From Leclercia adecarboxylata (GTDB lineage Bacteria; Pseudomonadota; Gammaproteobacteria; Enterobacterales; Enterobacteriaceae), in NCBI RefSeq assembly GCF_006171285.1, contig NZ_CP040889.1, forward strand, positions 1,922,001 through 1,986,000: a DNA stretch of 64,000 bases. Direction: 5' to 3'. Position 1 is the stretch's first letter; each line of letters starts with the position of its first letter. The notes below the pieces were generated by a model. The model worked only from the letters and a program-made list of their open reading frames with translations, did no database searches and was not told the origin of the DNA. The translations under genes were made by a program, and so were the position numbers. Below, in pieces: positions 1 through 11,443 of the stretch.

Positions 1-59
1 TAATGTCCGTTAGATGTCTGGCAGGGCATAAACAAAAATGATGGGGTGACTGGGTTTTT

Positions 60-2711
60 ATGAACGAACAATATTCCGCGTTGCGTAGTAATGTCAGTAT
101 GCTCGGCAAAGTGCTTGGAGATACCATCAAAGACGCGTTGGGGGAAAACATCCTCGATCGCGTTGAAACTATCCGCAAGCTGTCCAAATCTTCCCGTGCA
201 GGTAACGAAGCCAATCGTCAGGAGCTGCTCACCACTCTGCAGAACCTCTCCAATGACGAACTGCTGCCTGTTGCCCGTGCCTTCAGCCAGTTTCTGAATC
301 TGGCGAACACCGCCGAGCAGTACCACAGCATTTCGCCGAACGGCGAAGCGGCAAGCAACCCGGAAGTGATTGCCCGTACGCTCAGAAAGCTCAAGGACCA
401 ACCCGATCTCAACGAAGCCACCATTAAAAAGGCCGTCGAATCCCTGTCGCTGGAGCTGGTGCTCACCGCCCACCCGACCGAGATCACCCGTCGTACCCTG
501 ATCCACAAAATGGTGGAAGTGAACAACTGCCTGAAGCAGCTGGATAACAAAGAGATCGTTGACTACGAACGTAACCAGCTGATGCGCCGCCTGCGCCAGC
601 TGATTGCCCAGTCCTGGCATACCGATGAAATTCGTAAGCACCGCCCAAGCCCGGTAGATGAAGCCAAGTGGGGCTTTGCGGTGGTGGAAAACAGCCTGTG
701 GGAAGGGGTGCCAAACTACCTGCGCGAGCTGAATGAACAGCTGGAAGAGAACCTCGGCTATCGCCTGCCGGTGGATTTTGTCCCGGTCCGCTTCACCTCC
801 TGGATGGGCGGCGACCGCGACGGCAACCCGAACGTCACTGCCGACATCACCCGCCACGTGCTGCTGCTGAGCCGCTGGAAAGCGACCGATCTATTCCTGA
901 AAGATATTCAGGTGCTGATCTCTGAGCTGTCGATGGTTGAAGCCACCCCGGAACTGCGCGAGCTGGCCGGTGAAGAGGGTGCGAGCGAGCCTTACCGCTA
1001 TCTGATGAAAAAGCTGCGCGGCCAGCTGCTGGCAACGCAGGCCTGGCTGGAAGCGCGTCTGAAAGGCCAGCGCCTGCCGAAGCCGGAAGGACTGCTGAGC
1101 CAGAACGAGCAGCTCTGGGATCCGCTGTACGCCTGTTATAAATCTCTGCAGGCGTGCGGCATGGGCATCATCGCCAACGGCGAACTGCTCGACACCCTGC
1201 GTCGCGTGAAGTGTTTTGGCGTGCCGCTGGTGCGTATCGACGTACGTCAGGAAAGCACCCGTCATACCGAAGCGCTGGGCGAGCTGACCCGCTACCTTGG
1301 CATCGGCGACTACGAAAGCTGGTCAGAAGCCGACAAACAGGCCTTCCTGATCCGCGAGCTGAACTCCAAACGTCCTCTGCTGCCACGCAACTGGGAGCCG
1401 AGCAACGACACCCGCGAAGTGCTCAACACCTGCAAAGCGATCGTTGATGCGCCGAAAGGATCGGTGGCCGCCTATGTGATCTCCATGGCGAAGACCCCGT
1501 CCGACGTGCTGGGCGTTCATCTGCTGCTGAAAGAAGCCGGTATCGACTATGCCCTGCCGGTGGCACCGCTGTTCGAAACCCTTGATGACCTGAACAACGC
1601 CAATGACGTGATGACCCAGCTGCTGAACATCGACTGGTATCGCGGCTTTATTCAGGGCAAACAGATGGTGATGATTGGCTATTCCGACTCCGCAAAAGAC
1701 GCGGGCGTAATGGCAGCCTCCTGGGCGCAGTATCAGGCGCAGGACTCCCTGATCAAAACCTGCGAGAAAGCGGGTATTGAACTGACCCTTTTCCACGGTC
1801 GCGGCGGCTCTATCGGTCGTGGCGGCGCGCCAGCGCATGCGGCGCTGCTTTCACAGCCACCGGGCAGCCTGAAAGGCGGTCTGCGTGTGACCGAACAGGG
1901 CGAGATGATCCGCTTCAAGTACGGCCTGCCGGAAGTGACCATCAGCAGCCTGTCGCTGTACACCAGCGCCATTCTGGAAGCCAACCTGCTGCCACCGCCG
2001 GAGCCGAAAGAGGCCTGGTGCCATATCATGGACGAGCTGTCAGATATCTCCTGCGATCTGTACCGCGGCTACGTGCGTGAAAACAAAGACTTCGTGCCTT
2101 ACTTCCGCTCGGCCACACCTGAGCAGGAGCTGGGTAAACTGCCGCTCGGTTCCCGTCCGGCCAAGCGTCGTCCGACCGGTGGCGTTGAGTCCCTGCGTGC
2201 CATCCCGTGGATCTTCGCGTGGACGCAAAACCGCCTGATGCTCCCGGCCTGGCTGGGTGCCGGCGCCGCCCTGCAGAAAGTGGTGGATGACGGTAAGCAG
2301 AGCGAACTGGAAACCATGTGCCGCGACTGGCCGTTCTTCTCCACCCGTCTGGGCATGCTGGAGATGGTGTTCTCCAAAGTCGACCTGTGGCTGGCGGAGT
2401 ACTACGATCAGCGTCTGGTGAAACCGGAGCTGTGGAAGCTGGGTACCGAACTGCGTGAACTGCTGGAAGGCGACATCAAAGTAGTGCTGGCTATCGCCAA
2501 CGATTCCCATCTGATGGCCGACCTGCCGTGGATTGCGGAGTCTATCCAGCTGCGTAACATCTACACCGATCCGCTGAACGTTCTGCAGGCCGAACTGCTG
2601 TACCGTTCGCGTAAAGCAGAAGAAGAGGGTCAGGAGCCGGATCCACGTGTGGAACAAGCGCTGATGGTGACCATCGCGGGCGTTGCGGCGGGGATGCGTA
2701 ACACCGGTTAA
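60..2711 (+). CDS. ppc: Phosphoenolpyruvate carboxylase
   Basis: Carboxylates PEP with bicarbonate to oxaloacetate, refilling the TCA cycle in the cytoplasm. The 883-residue protein has the normal enterobacterial length. The catalytic histidine motif [10 protein letters not shown] lies near residue 138, the glycine-rich [12 protein letters not shown] loop near residue 580, and the C terminus ends in the family's MRNTG, which contributes to aspartate inhibition. The ATG follows a leader of 59 bases that is cut by the window edge, so the promoter is mostly outside. Transcription probably ends in the REP-like element just downstream. Family identity is certain. Confidence 0.98.
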   Translation: MNEQYSALRSNVSMLGKVLGDTIKDALGENILDRVETIRKLSKSSRAGNEANRQELLTTLQNLSNDELLPVARAFSQFLNLANTAEQYHSISPNGEAASNPEVIARTLRKLKDQPDLNEATIKKAVESLSLELVLTAHPTEITRRTLIHKMVEVNNCLKQLDNKEIVDYERNQLMRRLRQLIAQSWHTDEIRKHRPSPVDEAKWGFAVVENSLWEGVPNYLRELNEQLEENLGYRLPVDFVPVRFTSWMGGDRDGNPNVTADITRHVLLLSRWKATDLFLKDIQVLISELSMVEATPELRELAGEEGASEPYRYLMKKLRGQLLATQAWLEARLKGQRLPKPEGLLSQNEQLWDPLYACYKSLQACGMGIIANGELLDTLRRVKCFGVPLVRIDVRQESTRHTEALGELTRYLGIGDYESWSEADKQAFLIRELNSKRPLLPRNWEPSNDTREVLNTCKAIVDAPKGSVAAYVISMAKTPSDVLGVHLLLKEAGIDYALPVAPLFETLDDLNNANDVMTQLLNIDWYRGFIQGKQMVMIGYSDSAKDAGVMAASWAQYQAQDSLIKTCEKAGIELTLFHGRGGSIGRGGAPAHAALLSQPPGSLKGGLRVTEQGEMIRFKYGLPEVTISSLSLYTSAILEANLLPPPEPKEAWCHIMDELSDISCDLYRGYVRENKDFVPYFRSATPEQELGKLPLGSRPAKRRPTGGVESLRAIPWIFAWTQNRLMLPAWLGAGAALQKVVDDGKQSELETMCRDWPFFSTRLGMLEMVFSKVDLWLAEYYDQRLVKPELWKLGTELRELLEGDIKVVLAIANDSHLMADLPWIAESIQLRNIYTDPLNVLQAELLYRSRKAEEEGQEPDPRVEQALMVTIAGVAAGMRNTG

Positions 2712-2718
2712 TGTTTTA

Positions 2719-2787
2719 TGCCCGGCGGCGCTGCGCTTGCACGGGCCTACGATAAGTAGGCCAGGTAAGCGTTAGCGCCACCCGGCT
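2719..2787. repeat. REP-like intergenic palindrome pair (BIME)
   Basis: Two oppositely oriented GC-rich units (GCCCGGCGGCGCTGCGCTTG and a partner ending GCGCCACCCGGC) joined by GGCCTAC/GTAGGCC. It closely resembles the elements at 5490, 32190, 43582 and 49193. It sits between ppc and the AraC-type gene and can fold as a transcript end or mRNA 3' stabiliser. Confidence 0.85.
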
Positions 2788-2804
2788 ATTCTGGTACTCC
2801 CACC

Positions 2805-3575
2805 ATGCCCCACGATATCACCTCAATCCTGACCGATCTGATCAACGGCACGTCGCCCCTGCATCAGGTGCGATTTGCATCTCCGGTCGACCCGATCCCC
2901 AACGCTTCTCCTCGTCTTACGATTGTTCTTGAAGGCGGAACCCATGACGCGGTGTTCTCTTCCGTCGGGTTTATTGCTGACCTTCAGCCCGCCACCCTGC
3001 TCAGCATCATTTTCGGGAAGCAGCAACTGACGCTTCAGCTCCAGCGCGACACCACCGTGTTGCTTCAGCAGCAGGTCGCCAGACGCGGGCCAAGAATCGG
3101 TGCCTTTTTGCTGCAAACCCTCGCTGAATTGCAAATGCAGCCGGACGAGCAGGCCACGGCGAGACTGGTGGTCTTAAGTCTGCTCAGCCACTGCCGCGAT
3201 CTGCTGGGCAGCGACATTCACACCGCCTCCCGCAGTCGGGCACTTTTTGAAGCTATTCGCAGCCATATCGAAGAACATCATGCCGCACCGCTTACCCGTG
3301 AGTCGGTGGCGCAGGCGTTTTACATTTCACCCAACTACCTTTCTCACCTTTTTCAAAAGACCGGCAGCGTGGGGTTCAATGAATACCTGACCAGAACCCG
3401 TCTCGAGCATGCCCGACAGCTTCTCAAAGGCTATGACCTGAAAATTAAAGATATTGCTGCGCACTGCGGCTTCACGGACAGCAACTACTTTTGCCGCCTG
3501 TTTCGCAGGCACACCGAGCGCTCACCTTCGGAATATCGCCGCCAGTATCACAGCCAGCTTACCGCCAAAAACTAG
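2805..3575 (+). CDS. AraC-family transcriptional regulator
   Basis: 256-residue DNA-binding regulator. Residues 1 to about 145 form a cupin-like sensing domain of the AraC N-terminal type; the C-terminal 100 residues hold the two helix-turn-helix units (AFYISPNYLSHLF near 170 and DIAAHCGFTDSNYFCRLFRR near 215). The effector is unknown. In E. coli an AraC-type gene (yijO) also lies between ppc and fsaB/gldA, so this may be its counterpart, but I could not confirm orthology. It may control the downstream fsaB-gldA pair, which is inference from position only. Confidence 0.85.
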   Translation: MPHDITSILTDLINGTSPLHQVRFASPVDPIPNASPRLTIVLEGGTHDAVFSSVGFIADLQPATLLSIIFGKQQLTLQLQRDTTVLLQQQVARRGPRIGAFLLQTLAELQMQPDEQATARLVVLSLLSHCRDLLGSDIHTASRSRALFEAIRSHIEEHHAAPLTRESVAQAFYISPNYLSHLFQKTGSVGFNEYLTRTRLEHARQLLKGYDLKIKDIAAHCGFTDSNYFCRLFRRHTERSPSEYRRQYHSQLTAKN

Positions 3576-3703
3576 CATTGTGATCGCCCTCTCACTTCGC
3601 TAAGGACCTTACATTTGTCCAGTATTTGGCAAATTTGACCTCTGGCTCACCCCGTCAGGCCCGCCGTATCCTTAATTCATACCCGCTGACTTAAGGAAAA
3701 ATA

Positions 3704-4366
3704 ATGGAATTGTATCTCGATACCGCTAACGTGGCGGACGTTGAACGCCTCGCCCGCATCTTCCCCATTGCGGGTGTCACTACCAATCCGAGCATTATTG
3801 CCGCCAGCGGTGAACCGCTCTGGGATGTCCTGCCGCGCCTGCAGAAAGCCATCGGCCCCCAGGGGACCCTGTTCGCCCAGACCATGAGCCGCAGCGCCGA
3901 AGGGATGGTTGCCGAAGCCAGACGCCTGCGTGATGCGATCCCCGACATCGTGGTCAAAATCCCGGTAACCGCAGAAGGGCTTGTCGCCATCAAAGCGCTT
4001 AAAAAAGAGGGCATTACCACGCTCGGCACCGCAGTGTACAGCGCATCTCAGGGTCTGCTGGCGGCGCTGGCCGGGGCGAAGTACATCGCGCCGTACGTTA
4101 ATCGCGTGGATGCTCAGGGCGGAGACGGGATCCGCACGGTGCAGGAGCTGCAAACCCTGCTGGAACTGCATGCGCCAGACAGCATGGTGCTGGCTGCCAG
4201 CTTCAAAACGCCGCGTCAGGCGCTCGACTGCCTGCTCGCCGGCTGTGAGGCAATCACCCTGCCCACTGATGTCGCGCAACAAATGCTCAATACGCCAGCG
4301 GTAGAGTCAGCCATAGACAAGTTCGAGCAGGACTGGAAAAACACGTTTGGTAGCCTCAACCTGTAA
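3704..4366 (+). CDS. fsaB: Fructose-6-phosphate aldolase (FsaB/TalC type)
   Basis: Class I aldolase of the small transaldolase-like family; cleaves fructose 6-phosphate to dihydroxyacetone and glyceraldehyde 3-phosphate. 220 residues, the usual length. The Schiff-base lysine is K85 in [11 protein letters not shown], and the N terminus [10 protein letters not shown] matches the family. The ATG follows AAGGAAAAATA. gldA starts 12 bases downstream, so the two are very likely co-transcribed; dihydroxyacetone made by FsaB is a GldA substrate, which fits the pairing. The sequence resembles FsaB (TalC) more than FsaA. Confidence 0.95.
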   Translation: MELYLDTANVADVERLARIFPIAGVTTNPSIIAASGEPLWDVLPRLQKAIGPQGTLFAQTMSRSAEGMVAEARRLRDAIPDIVVKIPVTAEGLVAIKALKKEGITTLGTAVYSASQGLLAALAGAKYIAPYVNRVDAQGGDGIRTVQELQTLLELHAPDSMVLAASFKTPRQALDCLLAGCEAITLPTDVAQQMLNTPAVESAIDKFEQDWKNTFGSLNL

Positions 4367-4378
4367 AGGAGATATGTG

Positions 4379-5482
4379 ATGGATCGTATTATTCAATCGC
4401 CCGGCAAATACATTCAGGGTGCAGACGTGCTCTCACGCCTCGGTGATTACCTGAAACCGCTGGCCGCACGCTGGCTGGTGGTGGGCGATAAATTTGTGCT
4501 GGGCTTTGCCGAAGAGACGCTGCGCCAGAGCTTTAAACAAGCGGAACTGTACGTAGAAATCGCGCCCTTTGGCGGCGAATGTTCGCAGAACGAGATTGAC
4601 CGACTGCGTCAGTTGGCGAAGAGCGCCGACTGCCAGGCGATTCTCGGCATCGGCGGCGGTAAAACGCTGGATACCGCTAAAGCGCTGGCGCATTTTATGG
4701 ACGTTCCGGTTGCTATCGCCCCGACTATCGCCTCCACCGATGCGCCCTGCAGCGCGCTCTCCGTCATCTACACCGACAGCGGGGAATTCGATCGCTACCT
4801 GATGCTGCCCCACAACCCGAACATCGTGATTGTGGATACCAAAGTGGTGGCCGGTGCCCCTGCGCGCCTGCTGGCAGCCGGTATTGGCGACGCGCTGGCG
4901 ACCTGGTTCGAAGCCCGGGCCTGCTCGCGCAGCGGTGCCACCACCATGGCGGGCGGTAAATGCACACAGGCGGCCCTGGCGCTGGCCGAGCTGTGCTACA
5001 ACACCCTGATTGAAGAGGGTGAAAAAGCGATGCTGGCCGCGGAACAGCATGTGGTGACCCCCGCCCTTGAGCGGGTGATTGAAGCGAATACCTATCTGAG
5101 CGGCGTCGGCTTTGAGAGCGGCGGGCTGGCGGCGGCGCACGCCATTCACAACGGGCTGACCGCCATCCCGGATGCCCATCATTACTATCACGGCGAGAAA
5201 GTGGCGTTCGGCACCCTGACCCAGCTGGTACTGGAGAATGCCCCGGTTGAAGAGATAGAAACCGTCGCGGCGCTCTGCCACAGCGTGGGGTTACCCATCA
5301 CCCTGGCACAGCTGGATATCACCACCGATATCCCGGCCAAAATGCGCCTGGTGGCGACTGCATCCTGCGCGAAAGATGAAACCATCCACAACATGCCGGG
5401 CGGCACCACGCCGGATCAGGTATATGCGGCACTGCTGGTTGCCGACCAGTACGGTCAGCGATTTATGCAGGAGTGGGAGTAG
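4379..5482 (+). CDS. gldA: Glycerol dehydrogenase
   Basis: NAD-dependent, Zn-containing dehydrogenase interconverting glycerol and dihydroxyacetone (also methylglyoxal/lactaldehyde-type substrates). 367 residues. It shows the nucleotide loop [12 protein letters not shown] and the metal-binding region with [12 protein letters not shown] and HAIHNGL...[16 protein letters not shown] lies three bases upstream of the chosen ATG; the ATG matches the usual [11 protein letters not shown] start and has AAGGAG 5' to it. It forms an operon with fsaB. Confidence 0.96.
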   Translation: MDRIIQSPGKYIQGADVLSRLGDYLKPLAARWLVVGDKFVLGFAEETLRQSFKQAELYVEIAPFGGECSQNEIDRLRQLAKSADCQAILGIGGGKTLDTAKALAHFMDVPVAIAPTIASTDAPCSALSVIYTDSGEFDRYLMLPHNPNIVIVDTKVVAGAPARLLAAGIGDALATWFEARACSRSGATTMAGGKCTQAALALAELCYNTLIEEGEKAMLAAEQHVVTPALERVIEANTYLSGVGFESGGLAAAHAIHNGLTAIPDAHHYYHGEKVAFGTLTQLVLENAPVEEIETVAALCHSVGLPITLAQLDITTDIPAKMRLVATASCAKDETIHNMPGGTTPDQVYAALLVADQYGQRFMQEWE

Positions 5483-5489
5483 CGGCTGT

Positions 5490-5561
5490 TGCCCGGCGGC
5501 GCTGCGCTTGCACGGGCCTACGGGTTTTGTAGGCCGGGTAAGGCGTAGCCGCCACCCGGCA
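5490..5561. repeat. REP-like palindrome pair (BIME)
   Basis: Nearly identical to the element after ppc: a GCCCGGCGGCGCTGCGCTTG unit, then a GTAGGCC linker and an inverted GCCGCCACCCGGC unit. It lies between the converging gldA and katG genes. Confidence 0.85.
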
Positions 5562-5590
5562 AAAAAATCCCCGCCGAAGCGGGGATTTTC
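5561..5590 (-). terminator. katG rho-independent terminator
   Basis: On the minus strand a 9-bp stem AATCCCCGC / GCGGGGATT with a 4-base loop is followed by a T run, directly after the katG stop codon. Confidence 0.9.
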
Positions 5591-5593
5591 CTT

Positions 5594-7765
5594 TTACAGC
5601 AGATCAAACCGGTCGAGGTTCATCACTTTCACCCATGCCGCGACAAAGTCGTTCACGAACTTCTCGTGAGCATCGCTGCTGGCGTAAACCTCTGCCAGGG
5701 CACGCAGTACGGAGTTAGAACCAAATACCAGGTCGGCACGGCTTGCCTGGTATTTCACTTCACCACTTACGCGGTCGCGGCCTTCAAACAGCTCGCTGGA
5801 TTCATCAGTAGCTTTCCACTGCGTGCCCATATCCAGCAGATTGACGAAGAAGTCAGTGCTGAGTACGCCCACGCGATCGGTAAAGACGCCGCTCTTACCG
5901 CCGTCAAAGTTAGCGCCCAGCACACGCAGCCCGCCCAGCAACACCGTCATCTCTGGCGCGGTCAGCGTCAGCTGCTGCGCTTTATCAATCAGCAGTGATT
6001 CGGTAGTCGACACGTCGATGGCCGCGCGGTAGTTACGGAAGCCATCGGCAACCGGCTGCAGCAGCGAGAACATGCCGATATCGGTCTGATCCTGACGCGC
6101 ATCTACGCGGCCTGGCGTAAAGGGAACGGTGATGTTGAAGCCCGCCGCTTTCGCCGCCTGCTCGACGCCCACCACACCGGCCAGCACGATGATGTCCGCC
6201 AGCGACGCTTTATGCGCAGATTTATAGATGCCTTCCAGCACCGGCAGAACGCGTGCCGCTACGGCGTTAACATCCCAGCTGCGCTGCGGCGCCAGTGCCA
6301 GACGTGCGCCGTTGGCACCGCCACGCTTATCGCCACCGCGGAAGGTGGAGGCCGACGCCCATGCTACGGACACCAGTTCACTCACCGACAGTTCGGAAGC
6401 CGCAATATCTTCTTTCAGGCTCTGGATATCGTCAGCGGACGGGTGGAAGAATGGCTGCGGCAGCGGATCCTGCCAAATCAACTCTTCTTTCGGTACTTCC
6501 GGTCCGATATAACGGGAAATCGGCCCCATATCACGGTGGGTCAGTTTGAACCACGCCCGGGCGAAGGCTTCGTTAAATGCCTGCGGATCGTTCAGGAAGC
6601 GGCGTGAGATCTTGTCGAACTCAGGATCGAAGCGCAGCGTCAGGTCGGTAACCAGCATGGTCGGCTTACGTTTTTTCGACGGGTCGAACGGATCGGGCAT
6701 GATTTCCGGCGCGTTCACCGCTTCAAACTGAATCGCCCCGGCCGGGCTGCGGGTTTGCACCCAGTCGTATTTATAGAGGTTCTCGAAGAAGTAGTTGCTC
6801 CACTGGGTCGGCGTCTGCGACCAGATCACCTCCAGACCGGAGGTAATCGCATCCGCCCCGATACCGGTACCGTGGGTGCTGGTCCAGCCCAGGCCCTGCG
6901 CCTCAAGCGGACCGCCTTCCGGATCGACACCCACATGGCTGGCTTCCCCTGCCCCGTGAGTTTTACCCAGGGTATGACCACCGGCGATCAGCGCGACGGT
7001 CTCTTCATCGTTCATCCCCATATTGCCGAAGGTGGCGCGAATAGCCGCCGCCGCCGACAGCGGTTCGCCGCTGGCGTTTGGCCCTTCCGGGTTCACGTAA
7101 ATCAGCCCCATTTCGGTAGCTGACAGCGGATTCTTCGCCAGCGCTTCCGGGTCACGATGGGTTAACCAGGCTTTTTCATCCCCCCAGTTAACGTCCAGAT
7201 CCGGTTCCCACACGTCTTCACGTCCGGCACCAAAGCCAAAGGTTCTGAAGCCGGAGTTTTCCAGCGCTACGTTGCCCGCGAGAATAAACAGGTCAGCCCA
7301 GGAAATTTTCTGGCCATATTTTTGTTTGATCGGCCACAGCAGACGACGCGCCTTATCGAGGCTGACGTTATCCGGCCAGGAGTTGAGCGGAGAGAAACGC
7401 TGCTGACCACGGCCCGCGCCGCCGCGTCCGTCGACTGAACGATAGGTGCCCGCACCGTGCCACGCCATACGAATGAACAGACCGGCATAGCTGCCCCAGT
7501 CCGCAGGCCACCATGGCTGTGAATCGGTCAGCAGGGCTTTAAGATCGCCCTTCAGCGCGGAATAATCGAGTTTGCTGAACTCTTTGCGGTAATTGAAATC
7601 TTTACCCAGGGGGTTAGAACGTTCGGAATGCTGATTGAGAAGGTCGATACGAAGTTGTTTAGGCCACCAGTCCCGGCTGTTGGTGCCAGCACCCGCACTC
7701 TTGTCATAACTGCCCTGGTGGAATGGGCATTTACCTGAATTCTGATTCTCGTCGGACTTACTCAT
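5594..7765 (-). CDS. katG: Catalase-peroxidase HPI
   Basis: Bifunctional heme catalase-peroxidase that removes hydrogen peroxide. 723 residues, close to the 726 of E. coli. The distal heme residues are in [12 protein letters not shown] (Arg, Trp, His), the adduct tyrosine in [10 protein letters not shown], the adduct methionine in [11 protein letters not shown] and the proximal His in [10 protein letters not shown]. The C-terminal duplicated domain is present and ends MNLDRFDLL. The gene faces the fsaB-gldA pair and shares strand with metF upstream. OxyR control is expected from the family, but I did not define an OxyR site. Confidence 0.98.
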   Translation of the reverse strand: MSKSDENQNSGKCPFHQGSYDKSAGAGTNSRDWWPKQLRIDLLNQHSERSNPLGKDFNYRKEFSKLDYSALKGDLKALLTDSQPWWPADWGSYAGLFIRMAWHGAGTYRSVDGRGGAGRGQQRFSPLNSWPDNVSLDKARRLLWPIKQKYGQKISWADLFILAGNVALENSGFRTFGFGAGREDVWEPDLDVNWGDEKAWLTHRDPEALAKNPLSATEMGLIYVNPEGPNASGEPLSAAAAIRATFGNMGMNDEETVALIAGGHTLGKTHGAGEASHVGVDPEGGPLEAQGLGWTSTHGTGIGADAITSGLEVIWSQTPTQWSNYFFENLYKYDWVQTRSPAGAIQFEAVNAPEIMPDPFDPSKKRKPTMLVTDLTLRFDPEFDKISRRFLNDPQAFNEAFARAWFKLTHRDMGPISRYIGPEVPKEELIWQDPLPQPFFHPSADDIQSLKEDIAASELSVSELVSVAWASASTFRGGDKRGGANGARLALAPQRSWDVNAVAARVLPVLEGIYKSAHKASLADIIVLAGVVGVEQAAKAAGFNITVPFTPGRVDARQDQTDIGMFSLLQPVADGFRNYRAAIDVSTTESLLIDKAQQLTLTAPEMTVLLGGLRVLGANFDGGKSGVFTDRVGVLSTDFFVNLLDMGTQWKATDESSELFEGRDRVSGEVKYQASRADLVFGSNSVLRALAEVYASSDAHEKFVNDFVAAWVKVMNLDRFDLL

Positions 7766-7876
7766 CGCTCTGCTCCCTCTATGATTTTACCGTTAGGATA
7801 TACACCACCGGGAGCAAGAGATAATTGAAACCATCCACAGATTTGATAGTTATTTCCGTCGAAATCGGACGAAAAC

Positions 7877-7907
7877 AAAAAATCCCTCATATTTATGAGG
7901 GATTTGC
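7877..7907 (-). terminator. metF terminator
   Basis: Stem AAATCCCTCAT / ATGAGGGATTT with a short AT loop and a T-rich run on the minus strand, just after the metF stop codon. It separates metF from katG. Confidence 0.85.
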
Positions 7908-7909
7908 TT

Positions 7910-8803
<894 letters not shown>

Positions 8804-8840
8804 TTACCTCATCAATCGCGTGTCGTTGTTTGTTGTATTC

Positions 8841-8870
8841 GAACTTCTATACGTTTAGACGTCCAGATGC
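8841..8870 (-). promoter_or_regulatory. Met boxes upstream of metF (MetJ operator)
   Basis: Consecutive 8-bp units resembling the MetJ consensus AGACGTCT, the best being AGACGTCC at 8857-8864, flanked by ACTTCTAT/ACGTTT and AGATGC. They lie 40-70 bases upstream of the metF start codon, where MetJ with S-adenosylmethionine would repress metF. Confidence 0.8.
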
Positions 8871-8969
8871 AAAAATGACGGAAAAGCGGACTGGCGTCAA
8901 CTGAAAATATCATCAATAACGGTGAGGAATGCTCAGGGAAAGTGAAAAACGTTCAGGATGGGGTGACTA

Positions 8970-8998
8970 TTCCCTCTCCCCTTAGGGGAGAGGGGGAA
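8970..8998. repeat. CCCTCTCCCC-type intergenic palindrome
   Basis: A near-perfect hairpin TCCCTCTCCCC / GGGGAGAGGG with a 2-base loop, just after the metL stop codon. It is a single unit of the repeat also found as doublets at 24748 and 45580, and may serve as the metBL transcript end. Confidence 0.75.
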
Positions 8999-9008
8999 AA
9001 CACAAAGA

Positions 9009-11441
9009 TTACAGCAGCTGCGCCAGACGGTTGATATCTGACTGGATTGCCCCGGCGGTCACGTCGCGGCCCGCACCCGGACCACGGATAACCAGCGGGT
9101 TATCGCGATACCAGCGGCTTTCGATGGCAAAGACGTTATCGCACGGCAGCAGCGCCGCCAGCGGATGTTCAGGACGTACGGCCTCAACCCCAACGCGCGC
9201 TTTGCCGTTGGCATCGAAACGCGCCACGTAGCGCAGCACCAGACCCATTTCGCGCGCCGCTTCCAGACGCTGTAGCATCTGCTCGTTCAGCGCATCGCCG
9301 TTCTCGAAGAAGTGATCGACAGATCCCTCTTCGCAGCCCGCTGGCACCAGCGACTCCACACGTACCTGATTCGGCTCGATGTCGTAGCCCGCCTCACGCG
9401 CCACAATCACCAGCTTACGCATCACGTCTTTCCCGGAGAGGTCAACGCGTGGGTCCGGCTCGGTCAGCCCCTGCTGCCACGCCTGATCCACCAGGTCGGT
9501 GAACGGCACGGTGCCATCAAACTGCAGGAACAGCCAGGAGAGAGTGCCGGAGAAAATACCGCTGATCGCCAGAATGCTGTCGCCGCTTTCGATCAGGTCG
9601 CGCACGGTGTGGTTAACCGGCAGACCCGCGCCGACGGTGGCATTGTACAGCCAGTGACGGCCCGTTTTTTCAAACGCGTCATGAATCTGACGGTAGTTGC
9701 GGGTATTGCTTGCACCCGCCAGTTTGTTGGCGCTGATGACGTGGAAACCGTGGCTGGCAAAATCAAGATACTGATCGGCCAGCTGCTCGCTGGCGGTCAC
9801 ATCCAGCACCACCAGGTCGTCATACGGATGGGCACGCATCCACAGGAACAGCGACTCTTCATCCTGCTCAATGGCTTCGTCGTTGAAGAAGGCCAGCGCA
9901 CGGCTGGCGTCCAGCCCTTCATAGCTGAGCAGGCTGCGGCGGCTGTCCACTACCCCCGCCAGCACAAATTCAAAGCCGGTACGCGCGGAAAGCGTGGTCT
10001 GTTCGCGGGCAAACAGCTCCAGCCAGCGGGAACCGATATTGCCTTTCCCGAACAGCATCAGGCCGATACGTTTTTCGGCGCGGAACAGCGACTGGTGCAG
10101 CCCCTGGATCAGGCTCTCCGTTGGCCCGGTACGCATCACCGCCACCAGGCTGATGCCCTCTTCCGACTGCCAGGTAAATTCAACCGGCTGGCCTTTCAGC
10201 TGCTGCCAGAAACGGTGGCAGTGCAGCGGGTTACGGGTGACGCCCGCGCCGACCATGGCGATCAGCGCCAGCCCCTGACGCAGACGAAGCTCGCCCGGCA
10301 GGCCCGCTTCATCGAGAATTTTCAGCGCGCTGTCGGCCACTTCTGCGGTGTAGCAGAACTGCAGCAGGTGACGGTCGGTATGCACACCCACGGCCAGCGG
10401 ACGCACCTGAGCACGCTTGAGGATCAGATCAATCTCTTTATGCGCCTGTTTGAAATCCTGCCCGGCCGGAACGAGGAACTCGATCAGACAGATATCGTCA
10501 TGGCTGGTAACGATACGCGCCCCCGTGCCGGAGGCCAGCACGCGCTCAATGCGGGTTGACCCCTGATCCGGCGTATAGCTACAGCGCAGCTGCAGGTCGA
10601 TATCGCTGCCGGAGACCGGCTGTAAGGTACGGGCGTGAAGAACCGGGGCCGCGAGGCGCGCCAGTTCGCTGGCTTCGTCGAGACGCAGCAGCGGCAGCAG
10701 GCACGCATCTTTCACCTTACGCGGGTCGGCACTGTAGACGCCGGCCACGTCGCTCCAGATGGTGACGCGAGACACGCCCGCCAGGGCACCGATCTGCGTC
10801 GCAGAGTAGTCAGAGCCGTTACGTCCCAGCAGCACGGTTTCACCCGCGTTGCTGCGGCTGATAAAGCCGGTCACGACAATACGTTTATTCGGATGCTGCA
10901 CCAGCAGTTGCTGAAGCAGCGGATAGGAGAGGCCTTCATCCACCTGCGGCTGAGCGCCACGTTCGGCGCGCAGGAAATCACGCGCGTCCAGCCATGCGGC
11001 CTCCAGCCCCTGCTGTTGCAGGACGGCCGCCATCAGACGGGCAGACCACACTTCGCCGTGGCCCACCACTTCTGCGTAGACGGCATCGGTCACGCCGCTG
11101 TCGAGTAACGCGGCCAGCCGCTCCAGATCCTGGATAAAGTTGCTAATCAGGCCATCGGCTACGTCAGCAGGTAATAAACCGGCGATCAGTTCACTCTGAT
11201 AACGGCGTAACGCTTGTTGAACCTGATGCGCAGAGAGACGATCGGTCTGGCTTAACTTCAGCCAGCTAATCAACTGGTTGGTGGTGCTGCCCGCCGCGGA
11301 GACAACCATCATGTCCCCCGGCATCGAATACTCTGCCATGATCCCCGCGACCCGCAGGTAACATTTCACATCAGCAAGACTACTACCACCAAACTTGTGC
11401 AGCTGACGACCCTTCGCCCCTGCCTGCGCTATCACACTCAT
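9009..11441 (-). CDS. metL: Bifunctional aspartokinase II / homoserine dehydrogenase II
   Basis: Catalyses the first and third steps from aspartate to homoserine for methionine synthesis. 810 residues: an N-terminal kinase domain with HKFGGSSLADV near residue 17 and the GRNGSDYSA region near 208, an ACT-like regulatory middle, and a C-terminal homoserine dehydrogenase with the Rossmann loop LMLFGKGNIGSRW near 460 and the NATVGAGLPV segment near 600. It starts two bases after the metB stop, so metBL is one transcript under the metB promoter. Confidence 0.98.
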   Translation of the reverse strand: MSVIAQAGAKGRQLHKFGGSSLADVKCYLRVAGIMAEYSMPGDMMVVSAAGSTTNQLISWLKLSQTDRLSAHQVQQALRRYQSELIAGLLPADVADGLISNFIQDLERLAALLDSGVTDAVYAEVVGHGEVWSARLMAAVLQQQGLEAAWLDARDFLRAERGAQPQVDEGLSYPLLQQLLVQHPNKRIVVTGFISRSNAGETVLLGRNGSDYSATQIGALAGVSRVTIWSDVAGVYSADPRKVKDACLLPLLRLDEASELARLAAPVLHARTLQPVSGSDIDLQLRCSYTPDQGSTRIERVLASGTGARIVTSHDDICLIEFLVPAGQDFKQAHKEIDLILKRAQVRPLAVGVHTDRHLLQFCYTAEVADSALKILDEAGLPGELRLRQGLALIAMVGAGVTRNPLHCHRFWQQLKGQPVEFTWQSEEGISLVAVMRTGPTESLIQGLHQSLFRAEKRIGLMLFGKGNIGSRWLELFAREQTTLSARTGFEFVLAGVVDSRRSLLSYEGLDASRALAFFNDEAIEQDEESLFLWMRAHPYDDLVVLDVTASEQLADQYLDFASHGFHVISANKLAGASNTRNYRQIHDAFEKTGRHWLYNATVGAGLPVNHTVRDLIESGDSILAISGIFSGTLSWLFLQFDGTVPFTDLVDQAWQQGLTEPDPRVDLSGKDVMRKLVIVAREAGYDIEPNQVRVESLVPAGCEEGSVDHFFENGDALNEQMLQRLEAAREMGLVLRYVARFDANGKARVGVEAVRPEHPLAALLPCDNVFAIESRWYRDNPLVIRGPGAGRDVTAGAIQSDINRLAQLL

Positions 11442-11443
11442 GA

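Noticed and set aside
3576..3703. Possible small gene between the AraC-type gene and fsaB
   Set aside because: No frame with ribosome site and length; it looks like a promoter region.
9312..10559. A 415-codon open frame on the plus strand inside metL
   Set aside because: It is fully antisense to the conserved metL gene, has no recognisable domain and reflects high-GC codon structure.
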